This document shows positions 27,267-35,734 of a stretch of DNA of 64,000 nt, one piece after another (the stretch's first letter is position 1; every line of letters begins with the position of its first letter). A program made the position numbers and the translations under genes. Origin of the DNA: Actinomycetospora succinea. Lineage in GTDB: Bacteria > Actinomycetota > Actinomycetes > Mycobacteriales > Pseudonocardiaceae. The notes under the pieces are model-generated. The model made no database searches. It was given only the letters and a program-made list of their open reading frames with translations, and was not told the DNA's origin. The DNA lies in contig NZ_SNYO01000001.1 of the NCBI RefSeq assembly GCF_004363095.1, positions 62,001-126,000 of the forward strand, in the 5' to 3' direction.

Positions 27267-27701
27267 ATGGACCTCGAGATCGTCACGGCCGCTCTGCGCT
27301 TCCCCGACACGCTGGTCATCGAGGCGGACGGCGACGTCTACGCGATCTGCGACCCGGACGGCACCTACGAGGAGCGCCCGCGCCACGGGTTCGCCACGAT
27401 CGTCACGTCCGACGCGCACGACACCGCCTCGGACCTGGACCGGCCCGGCGTCTACCGCCTGAACCTCGGGCTGCCGCGGGAGCGTGCCGAGGAGGTCGTC
27501 GACGCGAGCGCCGAGCACGACCTCACCGCGCTCGACGTGCTGATGCCGCACCCCGTCTACGGCGCGTACGGCTTCGTCTGCGTCCTCAACCCGGACCGGA
27601 CGTGGCCGCAGGTGCAGGGGCTGATCGACGAGGCCCACGCCCACGCGGCGGCGCGGGAGGGTGCGCGCCGGCCGCGTCGGACGTCGTCCCGGGAGGACTA
27701 G
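27267..27701 (+). CDS. DUF6194 family protein
   Basis: A protein of about 144 residues matching DUF6194: a start MDLEIVTAALRF, the central motif GFATIVTSDAHDTASDLDRPGVYRLNLGL and an ending ALDVLMPHPVYGAYGFVCVLNP. The function of the family is unknown. The ATG at 27267 reproduces the usual family start, while the ATG at 27243 would add eight residues. The last 4 bases overlap the convergent gene. Confidence 0.75.
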   Translation: MDLEIVTAALRFPDTLVIEADGDVYAICDPDGTYEERPRHGFATIVTSDAHDTASDLDRPGVYRLNLGLPRERAEEVVDASAEHDLTALDVLMPHPVYGAYGFVCVLNPDRTWPQVQGLIDEAHAHAAAREGARRPRRTSSRED

Positions 27702-28219
27702 TGGAACTCGGGCGAGTACGAGACCGACTCGGACTCGGCCGGGAAGCGCGAGGCCGGGACGTCGACGCGCCGCGAGTCCTCGGACGCCTCGAGCAGGGCG
27801 CGGTGGAACCGGTCGATCTCGGGGCCGCCGTCGGTCTCGACGACGCGCGCGCCGCGCTCGGTGGCGCCGACCGGCGTGCCGACCAGCTCGAGGCCCAGCT
27901 CGACGCGGGCGACCTCGAGCTGGTTCAGGCGGTGGAACGTGACCTGCGCGTCGGCGTCCGGCGCGTCGGGGTCGCGGTCGGTGACCACGAGGACGTCGGG
28001 GGTGAGCAGCAGCTCGGTGGCCCGGCGCTTCTCGCGCCCGCGGCCGAACCAGCCGGTGGTGCCCGTGACCAGCTCGGTGCGCACGGCGTGCGTCACCTCG
28101 GGCAGCGGGTCGCGGTAGAGCCCGCGCACGGCGGCCTGCTCCTTGATGAGCGAGATGACGGCGGTCGGCAGGCTGTGCACGCCGATGACCCGCGACGACG
28201 ACTGACGGTGGGTCCCCAC
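27698..28219 (-). CDS. hypothetical protein
   Basis: A 173-residue soluble protein without a recognised domain. A central basic patch (FGRGREKRRATELL) precedes a region VVTDRDPDAPDADAQVTFHRL; the composition is otherwise ordinary for this genome and the reading frame has normal high-GC third positions. It lies divergent to the Sir2 gene. Some features recall PH-like or SHOCT-less membrane-recruited actinobacterial proteins, but this is too weak for a call. Confidence 0.6.
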   Translation of the reverse strand: MGTHRQSSSRVIGVHSLPTAVISLIKEQAAVRGLYRDPLPEVTHAVRTELVTGTTGWFGRGREKRRATELLLTPDVLVVTDRDPDAPDADAQVTFHRLNQLEVARVELGLELVGTPVGATERGARVVETDGGPEIDRFHRALLEASEDSRRVDVPASRFPAESESVSYSPEFH

Positions 28220-28347
28220 GACACCCTCCCCTTGCGCGCCGGAGCCGGGGTTCCGTCACCCGGAGGTGCTCGCGACGTCGCATGGGTGGTTTCGGGGCAA
28301 GTGAAGCTCGTGTTACAGCCCACGCCCGGTCGGGGGACAGTGGGGAC

Positions 28348-29115
28348 ATGGGCCACGAGGACGAGGACGACGTCGCACGTGCCGCAGCCCTCCTCGCCCG
28401 CGCCGGGCGGGTGACGGTGCTGACCGGAGCAGGGGTGTCGACCGATTCGGGCATTCCGGACTTCCGCGGTCCGCAGGGCGTGTGGACCCGCAACCCGGCG
28501 GCCGAGCGCCTCTCCTCCATCCAGGCCTACGTCGAGGACCCCGAGGTCCGCCGCGAGGCGTGGCGGCAGCGCGCGGTGCACCCGATCTGGGACGCCCGCC
28601 CCGGCGCGGCGCACGCGGCGCTGGTCGACCTCGAGCGCTCCGGGCGGCTGGCCGCCCTGCTCACCCAGAACATCGACGAGCTGCACCAGGCGGCGGGGTC
28701 GTCGCCCGACCTCGTCGTCGAGCTGCACGGGACCATGCACCACACGCAGTGCCTGAGCTGCGGGGTCCGCGCGCCGATGGGGGAGGCGCTCGAGCGCGTC
28801 GCCGCCGGCGAGGACGACCCGCCGTGCCCGCACTGCGGCGGCATCCTCAAGTCGGCGACGATCTCCTTCGGCCAGAACCTCGACGCCGGCGTCATCCGGC
28901 GCGCGCAGCAGGCGGCGGTCGACGCGGACGTCCTGCTCGCCGTCGGCACCTCGCTCGGGGTGCACCCGGCCGCCGGCGTCGTCGACCTCGCGGCGGCGGC
29001 CGGGGCGGCGGTGATCATCGTCAACGGCGAGCCGACCCCGTACGACGACGTCGCGACCGTGGTGCTGCGCGGCGGCGTCGGCGAGATCCTGCCGCGCCTC
29101 GTCGAGGGGCTCTGA
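28348..29115 (+). CDS. NAD-dependent protein deacylase, sirtuin family
   Basis: A 255-residue Sir2 protein. The NAD-binding motif TGAGVSTDSGIPDFRG lies near residue 27, TQNIDELH near 111 and the catalytic His in ELHGTMH near 130. The zinc ligands are CLSCG and CPHCG, and the late cofactor motifs are VGTSLGVHP and IIVNGEP. All are intact, so an active lysine deacetylase or desuccinylase is expected in the cytoplasm. The ATG at 28348 was chosen because it follows GGGGAC and gives the standard domain start. Confidence 0.92.
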   Translation: MGHEDEDDVARAAALLARAGRVTVLTGAGVSTDSGIPDFRGPQGVWTRNPAAERLSSIQAYVEDPEVRREAWRQRAVHPIWDARPGAAHAALVDLERSGRLAALLTQNIDELHQAAGSSPDLVVELHGTMHHTQCLSCGVRAPMGEALERVAAGEDDPPCPHCGGILKSATISFGQNLDAGVIRRAQQAAVDADVLLAVGTSLGVHPAAGVVDLAAAAGAAVIIVNGEPTPYDDVATVVLRGGVGEILPRLVEGL

Positions 29116-29119
29116 CGCG

Positions 29120-30313
29120 TCAGCGGCCGGGGCCGTGCAGCCCGAAGATCAGGGTCGGGTCGGCGGGGTCCCAGGTGTTGTCGACCTGGGAGCGCCGGCC
29201 GATGTCCCGGCAGCGCTCGAGGAGGCGGCGCCCGACGGCGAGCCGCCCGTCCTCCCACGCCGCCAGCGCGGTGGTGACGTCGCCCCCATCGACGCCGCCG
29301 TGGTCGCGCAGCGCGTCGGCCAGCGCCCACGCGTCGTCGGCGGCCTTGGCCGTGCCCGCGGCGGCGTGCGGCCGGACCGCGAACGCGGCGTCGCCGAGCA
29401 CCGCGACCCGCCCGGAGGTCATCGCGGGGACCTCGATGTCGTAGACGGCCTGCACGAAGGGCGCCTCGGCGCCGACGACGACCTCGGCGATCGGCGGCGC
29501 GAGCTCGCGCCGTGCGGTGCCGCGGAACTCGTCGACCGCCTCGTCGGCGAGCATCCCCGGCGGCACCGACACCCGGCGCTCCTGCCCGTCGCGGCCGGCC
29601 AGGAGACGGTCCAGCGGCTCGCCGTCGACCACGTTGCGGTACCAGACGAAATTCGCCAGCCGCTCGCCCGGCACGGTCGTCCCGCCGGGGCCCGGGATGG
29701 GGTAGACGAGGATGTGGCTGTCGGTGATCACCTGGTAGGTGATCGCGTCGCGGAGCTCGGCGAACGTCGCGTCGGACAGCTTCTCCTCGGCCAGCGTGCC
29801 GCGGTAGGCGACGTAGCCGGCGTAGCGCGAGGTCGCGTCGGGGAAGAGCCGGTCGCGGGTGATGGAGTTGATGCCGTCGGCGGCGACGAGCAGGTCGACG
29901 TGCTCGGTCGCGCCGTCGGCGAAGGTCACCCGCGCGCCGGCGTCGTCGCCGGTGAACGCGGTCATCTCGCGGCCGAGGTGGTAGCGGTCGGCGTCGAGGA
30001 GCGCCAGCAGCTCCCGGTAGATCGCGTTCCACGACGAGAAGCGGTAGCCGTGGTCGATCCGGTGCCGGCACGACCCGTCCGGCCACAGGTAGCGGATCGC
30101 CGACGTGCGCGAGCAGAACCCGTCGGGGTCGACGCCGCCGCGCTCGAGGAAGTAGCGCACGGTGGCGTCGAGCACCGCGATCCCCGCGCCGCGGGCGTCG
30201 AGCTCGGAGCGCGAGCGCTCGTAGACCTGCACGTCGCAGCCGAGGTCGCGCAGCAGCAGGGCGGCGGTGATCCCGCCGATCGAGCCGCCGACGACGGCGA
30301 CCCGGAGCGTCAT
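29120..30313 (-). CDS. FAD-dependent aromatic-ring monooxygenase
   Basis: A 397-residue class A flavin monooxygenase. The GxGxxG site VVGGSIGGITAALLL is at the N-terminus, the DG motif AADGINSITRDRLFP near residue 155 and the GD motif VAVLGDAAFAVRPHAAAGTAKAADDA near 290. It resembles 2,6-dihydroxypyridine 3-hydroxylase-type enzymes. Its ATG overlaps the stop of the PPOX-type gene by 4 bases, so the two are co-translated. The substrate is probably an N-heteroaromatic or phenolic compound; this is family-based inference. Confidence 0.85.
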   Translation of the reverse strand: MTLRVAVVGGSIGGITAALLLRDLGCDVQVYERSRSELDARGAGIAVLDATVRYFLERGGVDPDGFCSRTSAIRYLWPDGSCRHRIDHGYRFSSWNAIYRELLALLDADRYHLGREMTAFTGDDAGARVTFADGATEHVDLLVAADGINSITRDRLFPDATSRYAGYVAYRGTLAEEKLSDATFAELRDAITYQVITDSHILVYPIPGPGGTTVPGERLANFVWYRNVVDGEPLDRLLAGRDGQERRVSVPPGMLADEAVDEFRGTARRELAPPIAEVVVGAEAPFVQAVYDIEVPAMTSGRVAVLGDAAFAVRPHAAAGTAKAADDAWALADALRDHGGVDGGDVTTALAAWEDGRLAVGRRLLERCRDIGRRSQVDNTWDPADPTLIFGLHGPGR

Positions 30314-30837
30314 GTCGGTGGCACGCCGAACGTGGCGATCTTGTCGACGGAGAGCTCGAAGAGGATGCGGCTCTCGTTCACCGAGGCGTCGCGCAGCCCG
30401 TACTCGCCGTCGTCGCCGGTGTACTTGCGCCAGATCTTGTTGAGCTGGTCGGTGACCCGCTGCCCGTCGGTGGGGTGGTCCTCGGCGATCTCGCGGTGCA
30501 CGGTCGTCTTGATCGAGAGCCAGTGGTACGGGTCGTCGGGGTTCATGAGCAGGAACGTCGCGTGCGGGTTGGCACGCAGCCAGTCCACCTTCTTGCGGTG
30601 GTGCGCGAGGTTGAGGAGCACGAGCTCGCCCTCGTAGTCGAACCACACCGGCGTCAGGTTGGGCAGCCCGTCGCTGCCGAGGACGGCCACGGTCGCCGTG
30701 ACCGGGCGGTCGAGGAGCTGGCGGTAGGTGTCGTCGAGCTCGCCGAGGTGTCCGACGGCGTGGCGGTCACCCACCGTGAACTGCCCGGGCTGCACGCCCT
30801 GGGAGACGTCCTTGATGTTGGCGACCCTGATGGCCAC
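30310..30837 (-). CDS. pyridoxamine 5'-phosphate oxidase-like (PPOX/F420-type) flavoprotein
   Basis: A 175-residue split-barrel protein. DTYRQLLDRPVTATVAVLGSDGLPNLTPVWFDYEGELVLLN and the following HHRKKVDWLRANP are typical of F420-dependent PPOX-class enzymes in actinobacteria. It is the first gene of a two-gene operon with the aromatic monooxygenase, so it may supply reduced flavin/F420 chemistry or act on the same substrate (inference). The ATG at 30837 has a GGGAGG-rich leader. Confidence 0.8.
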   Translation of the reverse strand: MAIRVANIKDVSQGVQPGQFTVGDRHAVGHLGELDDTYRQLLDRPVTATVAVLGSDGLPNLTPVWFDYEGELVLLNLAHHRKKVDWLRANPHATFLLMNPDDPYHWLSIKTTVHREIAEDHPTDGQRVTDQLNKIWRKYTGDDGEYGLRDASVNESRILFELSVDKIATFGVPPT

Positions 30838-30935
30838 GACGGCCTCCCGCGACGGTGTGGGCGTGATCCTCCGGGCCGAGCGTAGGTTCCTGTGATCGGG
30901 TGCACAACGATCTGTCGAGCCTGGTCAGGAGTCCC

Positions 30936-32489
30936 ATGACGGCACGATCACTGGCGGTCCACCTCGCGCGGGCCTGGCGGGAGGCGGGGACGCCGGTGCT
31001 GTTCGGCGTGCCCGGGGGCGGGGCGAACCTCGACGTCGTCGGCGCGGCCGAGGAGGAGGGCCTGCGCTTCGTCCTCGCCCATGACGAGACCGCCGCGGCG
31101 ATCATGGCCGGCGCCCACGGCCTGCTCACCGGGACGGTCGGCGCCGCCGTCGTCACCCGCGGGCCGGGCGTCACGGCCGCCGCGACGGGACTCGCGCAGG
31201 CCACGCTCGACCGGTCGCCGCTGCTGCTGGTCAGCGACGCCGTCCCCGGCGCGACGGCGGCGCGGGTCGCCCACCAGCGCCTGGACCAGGAGGCGGCCAC
31301 CCGCCCGCTGGCCCTGTGGTCGGGCACGCTCGGGACGCGGGAGCCGGCGGCGGTGGCGCAGGCGGCGGTCGCCCTCGCACGGCGCGGCCCGGGCGGCGTG
31401 CACCTCCAGCTCGACCCGACCGTCGACGGCGGGCCGCCGCCCCCGCTCGACCCGGTCCCGGAGCTCGACGCTGCCGCCCTGGACCGGGCGCTCGCCCTCG
31501 CCCGCGGAGCGCGCCGGCCGGTGGTGCTCGTCGGGCCCGCGGGCGTCGACGCGCCCGGGCTCACCGAGCTCGCGGCGCGTGTCCCCGTGCTCGGCACCTA
31601 CCAGGCCAAGGGCGCGGTCCCCGAGGACGCGAGCGCGGGGCTGTTCACCGGCGGGGTGCTCGAGCGGCCGCTGCTCGAGGCCGCGGACCTGGTCCTCGCA
31701 CTCGGCGTCGACCCCGTCGAGCCGATCCCGTCCGCCTGGTCCCACGACGCGCCGGTCGTGATGCTGCACCCCGGGCCCGTCGACGGGCGGTGGTTCGGGG
31801 AGCCGGAGATCGTCGTCGGCCCGCTGGACCGCTCCCTGCCGGCCCTGCTCGAGGTCCTCGACCCGCGCTGGGACCCCGAGGCCGCCACGGAGCACCGCCG
31901 CCGCACCCTCGACGCCCTCGAGCCCGCCGGGTCAGGGTTCTCGCCGCACGACGTGGTGCGCGCCGTGGCCGAGCACGCGACGGTCGCGACGACGCTGACC
32001 GTCGACGCCGGCGCGCACATGCTCGTCGCCATGCCGCTGTGGCCGGCCCGGGCCCTGCGCCGCGTCCTGATCTCGAACGGGCTGGCCACCATGGGGTTCG
32101 CCCTGCCGGCCGCGATCGGGGCGGCGCTGGCCCGCCCGGGGGAGCCGGTGGTGTGCTTCGTCGGCGACGGCGGGCTCGGGATGACGCTCGCCGAGCTCGA
32201 GACGGTGGTGCGGCTGGACCTGGACGTCACCGTCGTCGTGTTCGACGACGCTGCGCTCAGCCTGATCGAGATCAAGCAGACCGCCGGGCAGGGCGCGGCG
32301 AACGCGGTGCGCTACGGCGCGATCGACTTCGCGGCCGTGGCCCGCGCCATGGGGATGCCGGCGGACACCGTCACGTCGCGCCCGGAGCTGGACGCGGTCT
32401 TGGCCGGGGCTCACTGCGGACCACGGCTCGTCGACGCCCGGATCGACCCCGGGTGCTACGCCGCCGTCCTCGCCGCCACCCGCGGGTGA
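30936..32489 (+). CDS. thiamine diphosphate-dependent enzyme (acetolactate synthase/benzoylformate decarboxylase-like)
   Basis: A 517-residue ThDP enzyme. The N-terminal PYR domain has GVPGGGANLDVV and the catalytic Glu in LAHDETAAAIMAGAHG near residue 50. The central DHAP-like domain spans about 180-310, and the C-terminal PP domain has GDGGLGMTLAELETVVRLDLDVTVVVFDD, the Mg/ThDP motif. At this length and with this spacing it could be an acetolactate-synthase-like lyase, benzoylformate decarboxylase or sulfopyruvate decarboxylase homologue. The ATG has a CAGGAG site. It is a single gene, with no small ALS subunit beside it. Confidence 0.82.
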   Translation: MTARSLAVHLARAWREAGTPVLFGVPGGGANLDVVGAAEEEGLRFVLAHDETAAAIMAGAHGLLTGTVGAAVVTRGPGVTAAATGLAQATLDRSPLLLVSDAVPGATAARVAHQRLDQEAATRPLALWSGTLGTREPAAVAQAAVALARRGPGGVHLQLDPTVDGGPPPPLDPVPELDAAALDRALALARGARRPVVLVGPAGVDAPGLTELAARVPVLGTYQAKGAVPEDASAGLFTGGVLERPLLEAADLVLALGVDPVEPIPSAWSHDAPVVMLHPGPVDGRWFGEPEIVVGPLDRSLPALLEVLDPRWDPEAATEHRRRTLDALEPAGSGFSPHDVVRAVAEHATVATTLTVDAGAHMLVAMPLWPARALRRVLISNGLATMGFALPAAIGAALARPGEPVVCFVGDGGLGMTLAELETVVRLDLDVTVVVFDDAALSLIEIKQTAGQGAANAVRYGAIDFAAVARAMGMPADTVTSRPELDAVLAGAHCGPRLVDARIDPGCYAAVLAATRG

Positions 32490-32493
32490 GGGC

Positions 32494-33258
32494 TCAGCGG
32501 GCGAAGTCGTCGAGGACGCGCTGGAGCGGCGTCGGCTGCACCGCCACGTCGCCGAGGAACGGCTGGTCGATCGCGATGGCCACGAAGAGCAGCACGCCGA
32601 TCGTCGCCGCGAGGCTGCCGGTCATGAACAGGTGCAGGGCGGTGCTGCGGAGCCCGAAGATCATCCCGAACGCGATCGTGACCACCCCGCCGAGCACCAG
32701 CGCCACCCACATGACGCCCGGGAGGCCCTGCCCGACGAAGTCGAGGCGCTGGGAGCGGTACGACACGACCTCGGCGAACCGGTCGGCCTCCACGGTGACG
32801 TACTGCTGCTGGATCGGCGTGTCGGTGGGCAGGGCGGCGAGGTCCGCGGCGGTGCGGTCGAGCACCGCGGCGACCGCCGGGTGACCGGGCTCCCCGCGGC
32901 CCATCGCGGGCCACTCCTGCGTGATCACCGCGGTCGCGTAGTCGCGGACGTCGGCCTGGATCCGCGCGCGGACCTCGGGCGGGAACGCGACGCTCTCGCG
33001 GTAGAGACCGCGCAGCGCGCTCGCCTCCTGGCCGACGACCTCGCTCGCCTGGCTGAACTGCTGCCACGTCACGACGACGACGAACGCCAGGAGCACGGCG
33101 TAGATGACGCCGACGATCGCGATCAGGTAGCCGGCGACGTCGTTGTGCTCGCCCTCGGCGAGGTGGGGCCAGTGCCGGCGCACCAGCACCTGCAGGCCCG
33201 TGACCAGCAGCGGGCCCACGACGACGAGCAGGACGAAGAGCAGCCAGACGGGCAGCAT
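32494..33258 (-). CDS. DUF4239 family membrane protein
   Basis: A 254-residue integral membrane protein with two N-terminal helices (about residues 4-27 and 44-65) and two C-terminal helices (about 185-205 and 215-235), flanking a soluble loop with ASALRGLYRESVAFP. This is the DUF4239 (bestrophin-like) layout, and the family has no established function. The ATG at 33258 starts directly before the first helix. Convergent with the ThDP gene. Confidence 0.78.
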   Translation of the reverse strand: MLPVWLLFVLLVVVGPLLVTGLQVLVRRHWPHLAEGEHNDVAGYLIAIVGVIYAVLLAFVVVVTWQQFSQASEVVGQEASALRGLYRESVAFPPEVRARIQADVRDYATAVITQEWPAMGRGEPGHPAVAAVLDRTAADLAALPTDTPIQQQYVTVEADRFAEVVSYRSQRLDFVGQGLPGVMWVALVLGGVVTIAFGMIFGLRSTALHLFMTGSLAATIGVLLFVAIAIDQPFLGDVAVQPTPLQRVLDDFAR

Positions 33259-33365
33259 GGTCACCGCTGGTCCAGGTGCTCGGCGGGCACGCGCGGAGCG
33301 TAGCGGGTGATCGCGGTGCCGACCCCGGTTCTGCGCGCCCGCGGGCACGGGCGCACGATCAGGCC

Positions 33366-33887
33366 ATGCCTTCTCTCGACCTCGCCCAGGTGCCGCAGCG
33401 TCTCGCGACCGGCGCCTTCATCCTCAACTCGGGCCTCCAGAAGTGGTCCGGCGACGAGGAGACCGCAGCCGGGCTGCACGGCTTCGCGTCGGGCACCTAC
33501 CCCTTCCTCAAGGACATGGACCCGCCCACGTTCCTCAAGGCCCTCGCCGCCGGGGAGATCGCCGTCGGCACCACGCTGCTCGCGCCGTTCGTCCCCGGCC
33601 GCCTCGCCGGCCTCGCGCTGACCGGCTTCTCCGCGGGGATGCTGGGGCTCTACCTGCGCACGCCGGGCATGCACGACGGCAACCTGCGCCCGACCCAGCA
33701 GGGCACCCCCATCGCCAAGGACATCTGGATGCTCGGCATCGGTGCGGCGCTCGTGCTGGGCAACGGTCAGCGCCGCGCGGAGAAGAAGGCGGAGAAGCGC
33801 GCCGAGAAGGCGGTCCGCAAGGCCGACAAGCGCGCGGCGCAGGCCGAGGCGAAGGTGGACAAGAAGGCGGCGAAGCTCGCCGCCTGA
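33366..33887 (+). CDS. DoxX-like membrane protein with basic coiled tail
   Basis: A 173-residue protein. Residues 10-130 contain hydrophobic helices and the AFILNSGLQKW and GEIAVGTTLLAPFVPG segments of DoxX-like proteins. The last 45 residues are a Lys/Ala/Glu-rich helical tail (repeats of EKKAEKRAEKA type), probably cytoplasmic and coiled. The function is unknown. The stop codon abuts the stop of the convergent OsmC gene. Confidence 0.65.
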   Translation: MPSLDLAQVPQRLATGAFILNSGLQKWSGDEETAAGLHGFASGTYPFLKDMDPPTFLKALAAGEIAVGTTLLAPFVPGRLAGLALTGFSAGMLGLYLRTPGMHDGNLRPTQQGTPIAKDIWMLGIGAALVLGNGQRRAEKKAEKRAEKAVRKADKRAAQAEAKVDKKAAKLAA

Positions 33888-34280
33888 TCACCCCACGACC
33901 ACCTCGACGGGTGGGCTCCCGCGCAGGGTGTTGGTGACGTAACAGACCCGTTCGGCCGCAGTGGCGAGGCGCTCGAGCTCCTCGCCCTGCGGGGCGTCGG
34001 CGTGCACCGCGACGGCGATCGCGGTGAAGCGCGGGCCGTCGTAGGTGCCCGTCGCGGTCACCGTCAGCCCGCGCAGGTCGATCCCGCGCTTGGCGGCGCT
34101 GTGCGCGACGGCCAGGGTGAAGCACGACGCGACCGCGCCGAGCAGCAGCTCGGTGGGCTGGGGACCCTGCCCGGTGCCGCCGGCCTCGGGCGGCTCGTCG
34201 ACCGTGAGCGGGAAGCCCCCGGCGTCGACCGTGCAGCGCATGCCGCCCTCCCAGACGGCGCCGACGGACCGCTGTTTCAC
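33888..34280 (-). CDS. OsmC family peroxidase-like protein
   Basis: A 130-residue OsmC/Ohr-fold protein with GPQPTELLLGAVASCFTLAVAHSAAKRG, which contains the first conserved Cys, and the second Cys in AERVCYVTNTLRG. This is the two-cysteine site of thiol-dependent hydroperoxide reductases. The family removes organic peroxides; a detoxifying role is likely. The length is normal for the short OsmC subgroup. Confidence 0.85.
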   Translation of the reverse strand: MKQRSVGAVWEGGMRCTVDAGGFPLTVDEPPEAGGTGQGPQPTELLLGAVASCFTLAVAHSAAKRGIDLRGLTVTATGTYDGPRFTAIAVAVHADAPQGEELERLATAAERVCYVTNTLRGSPPVEVVVG

Positions 34281-34366
34281 CGCGTCGCACCGGCGTGCAA
34301 CACCGGTGCAACACCGCGGAGCACAGTGGCTCGGGTCACAGCCGCTTCCTGGTCGGGGAGGTCCCC

Positions 34367-34687
34367 ATGGCCCGTTCCGTCGTCGTTCCGCTGCCGAGCG
34401 ACCTCGGCGCCGTCCACTGCGGCTGCGCCCCGTCGGTGCGGCGCAGCGCCCACCACGACCGGCTGCTCGCGGTGGAGACGGACCCCGACGCCGTGCTCGA
34501 CCTGTTCGAGATCGCCGTGACCTGGGGCGAGCTGGACTACACGGGCGCCGAGGTGCTGGCCCCGGAGGCGTGGCTCGACTTCGCGTCCGACCACGTGTGG
34601 CGGTGTCCGGACCGCGTGATCCGCCTGTTCGCCCTGGCCTCGGACGTGGCCCTGCGCGGCGCGCCGGTCCGGTGCGCCGCCCTCTGA
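34367..34687 (+). CDS. hypothetical protein
   Basis: A 106-residue protein of unknown family, starting MARSVVVPLPSDLGAVHCGC after a good GGGGAGG site. It has three Cys and a DYTGAEVLAPEAWLDFASDHVW segment, with no membrane helix. It ends 5 bases before the convergent AIR-synthase-like gene. No function can be given. Confidence 0.55.
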   Translation: MARSVVVPLPSDLGAVHCGCAPSVRRSAHHDRLLAVETDPDAVLDLFEIAVTWGELDYTGAEVLAPEAWLDFASDHVWRCPDRVIRLFALASDVALRGAPVRCAAL

Positions 34688-34692
34688 GGCCC

Positions 34693-35679
34693 TCACCGGT
34701 CGTCCCGCGTCAGGCGGGTGACGCCCTCGCGCGTGAGGTCGAACGCCGTCGCCACCTCGTCGCCGCGGCGCAGGCGCACCAGCCCGGTGTCGTCGATGCG
34801 TCCCACGACGGCGGCCTCGAGCCCGCGCTCGTGGAACGGGCCGACCGCGTCGGCCTCGCGCCCCGCGGGCGTGCAGAGCAGGAAGCAGAAGCTCGGGAAG
34901 CAGGTCAGCCAGTCGCCGACGTCGACACCGGCGGGCGCGGGCACGGCGTCGAGGTCCACCTCCACGCCGAACGTGCCCCACTCGAGCAGCATCGCCAGCG
35001 ACCCGACGAGGCCCGCCATGCTGACGTCCTTGGCCGCGACGGCGGCCCCGGACCGCGCGAGCGCCGCGAGCACCCGCACGTCGCCCGCGCACCGCTCGCC
35101 GCGCTGCTCGAACGCGGGGAAGAACGGGAAGTCGGGACGCATGGCGCCGTCGAGGGCGGCGGCGACGACGAGGCTCTGGCCTGCTGCGACGTGCGTGGTC
35201 GAGAGCGGCGCGTCCACCGAGCCCAGCGCGAACGCCGACACCGACGGCTCCCCGTCGTGGCTCGTCAGGTGGCCGCCGAGGACGGGGACGTCGTAGAGCG
35301 CGCAGGCCCGCTTCATGCCCTCGAGGGCGGCGCGGGCGTGACCCTCCGACGCGCTGACCGTGTTGACGATGCCGAGCGGCTCGGCGCCCATCGCGGCGAC
35401 GTCGTTGACGTTGGTGAGCACCGCCGCGAACCCGGCGCCCCAGGGGTCGCGGGCCACGAACGGCGGCCACAGCGCCTCGCCGCAGGCGACGACCCGTCCG
35501 CCGCCGGTCTCCACGACCGCCCCGTCGTCACCCGGCCCCCGCAGCCAGTCCGCGCCGCCGAAGACCTCGCTGACCAGCCCGATCGCGGCCTTCCCCCGCG
35601 TGCCGGGATGGGTCGCGACGCGGTGGGCGAGCGCGGTGAGGTCGCGCGCAGGGGCTTCGGCAGCAGGCACCGGGGTCAC
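34693..35679 (-). CDS. nitF: AIR synthase-like protein of the Nit1C type (sll0787/NitF-like)
   Basis: A 328-residue member of the PurM/ThiL superfamily. The ATP/Mg-binding start GPGDDGAVVETGGGRVVACGEALWP, the dimer-interface strand VLTNVNDVAAMGAEPLGIVNTV and a central glycine-rich SMAGLVGSLAMLLEWG are kept. It resembles the sll0787-type AIR synthase relatives found in Nit1C nitrile/cyanide-assimilation clusters, where it is often fused to an acetyltransferase (as in MSMEG_0567). Here the acetyltransferase half is a separate gene at 54181-54687. True PurM or ThiL function is unlikely from the context. It is divergent from comA across a 55-base promoter region holding a candidate operator. Confidence 0.75.
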   Translation of the reverse strand: MTPVPAAEAPARDLTALAHRVATHPGTRGKAAIGLVSEVFGGADWLRGPGDDGAVVETGGGRVVACGEALWPPFVARDPWGAGFAAVLTNVNDVAAMGAEPLGIVNTVSASEGHARAALEGMKRACALYDVPVLGGHLTSHDGEPSVSAFALGSVDAPLSTTHVAAGQSLVVAAALDGAMRPDFPFFPAFEQRGERCAGDVRVLAALARSGAAVAAKDVSMAGLVGSLAMLLEWGTFGVEVDLDAVPAPAGVDVGDWLTCFPSFCFLLCTPAGREADAVGPFHERGLEAAVVGRIDDTGLVRLRRGDEVATAFDLTREGVTRLTRDDR

Positions 35680-35687
35680 GTCCCGTC

Positions 35688-35703
35688 GTCAACGATGGTG
35701 TGT
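35688..35703. promoter_or_regulatory. candidate cluster operator 1
   Basis: GTCAACGATGGTGTGT lies between the divergent AIR-synthase-like and ComA-like genes, 8 bases from the former start. Its left half fits the shared pseudo-palindrome GTCnACnATrGTGGAC seen at 43992, 52353 and 58139; the right half is degenerate. Confidence 0.35.
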
Positions 35704-35734
35704 GGTCATCCATTATGTGATCTAACATCGGCTC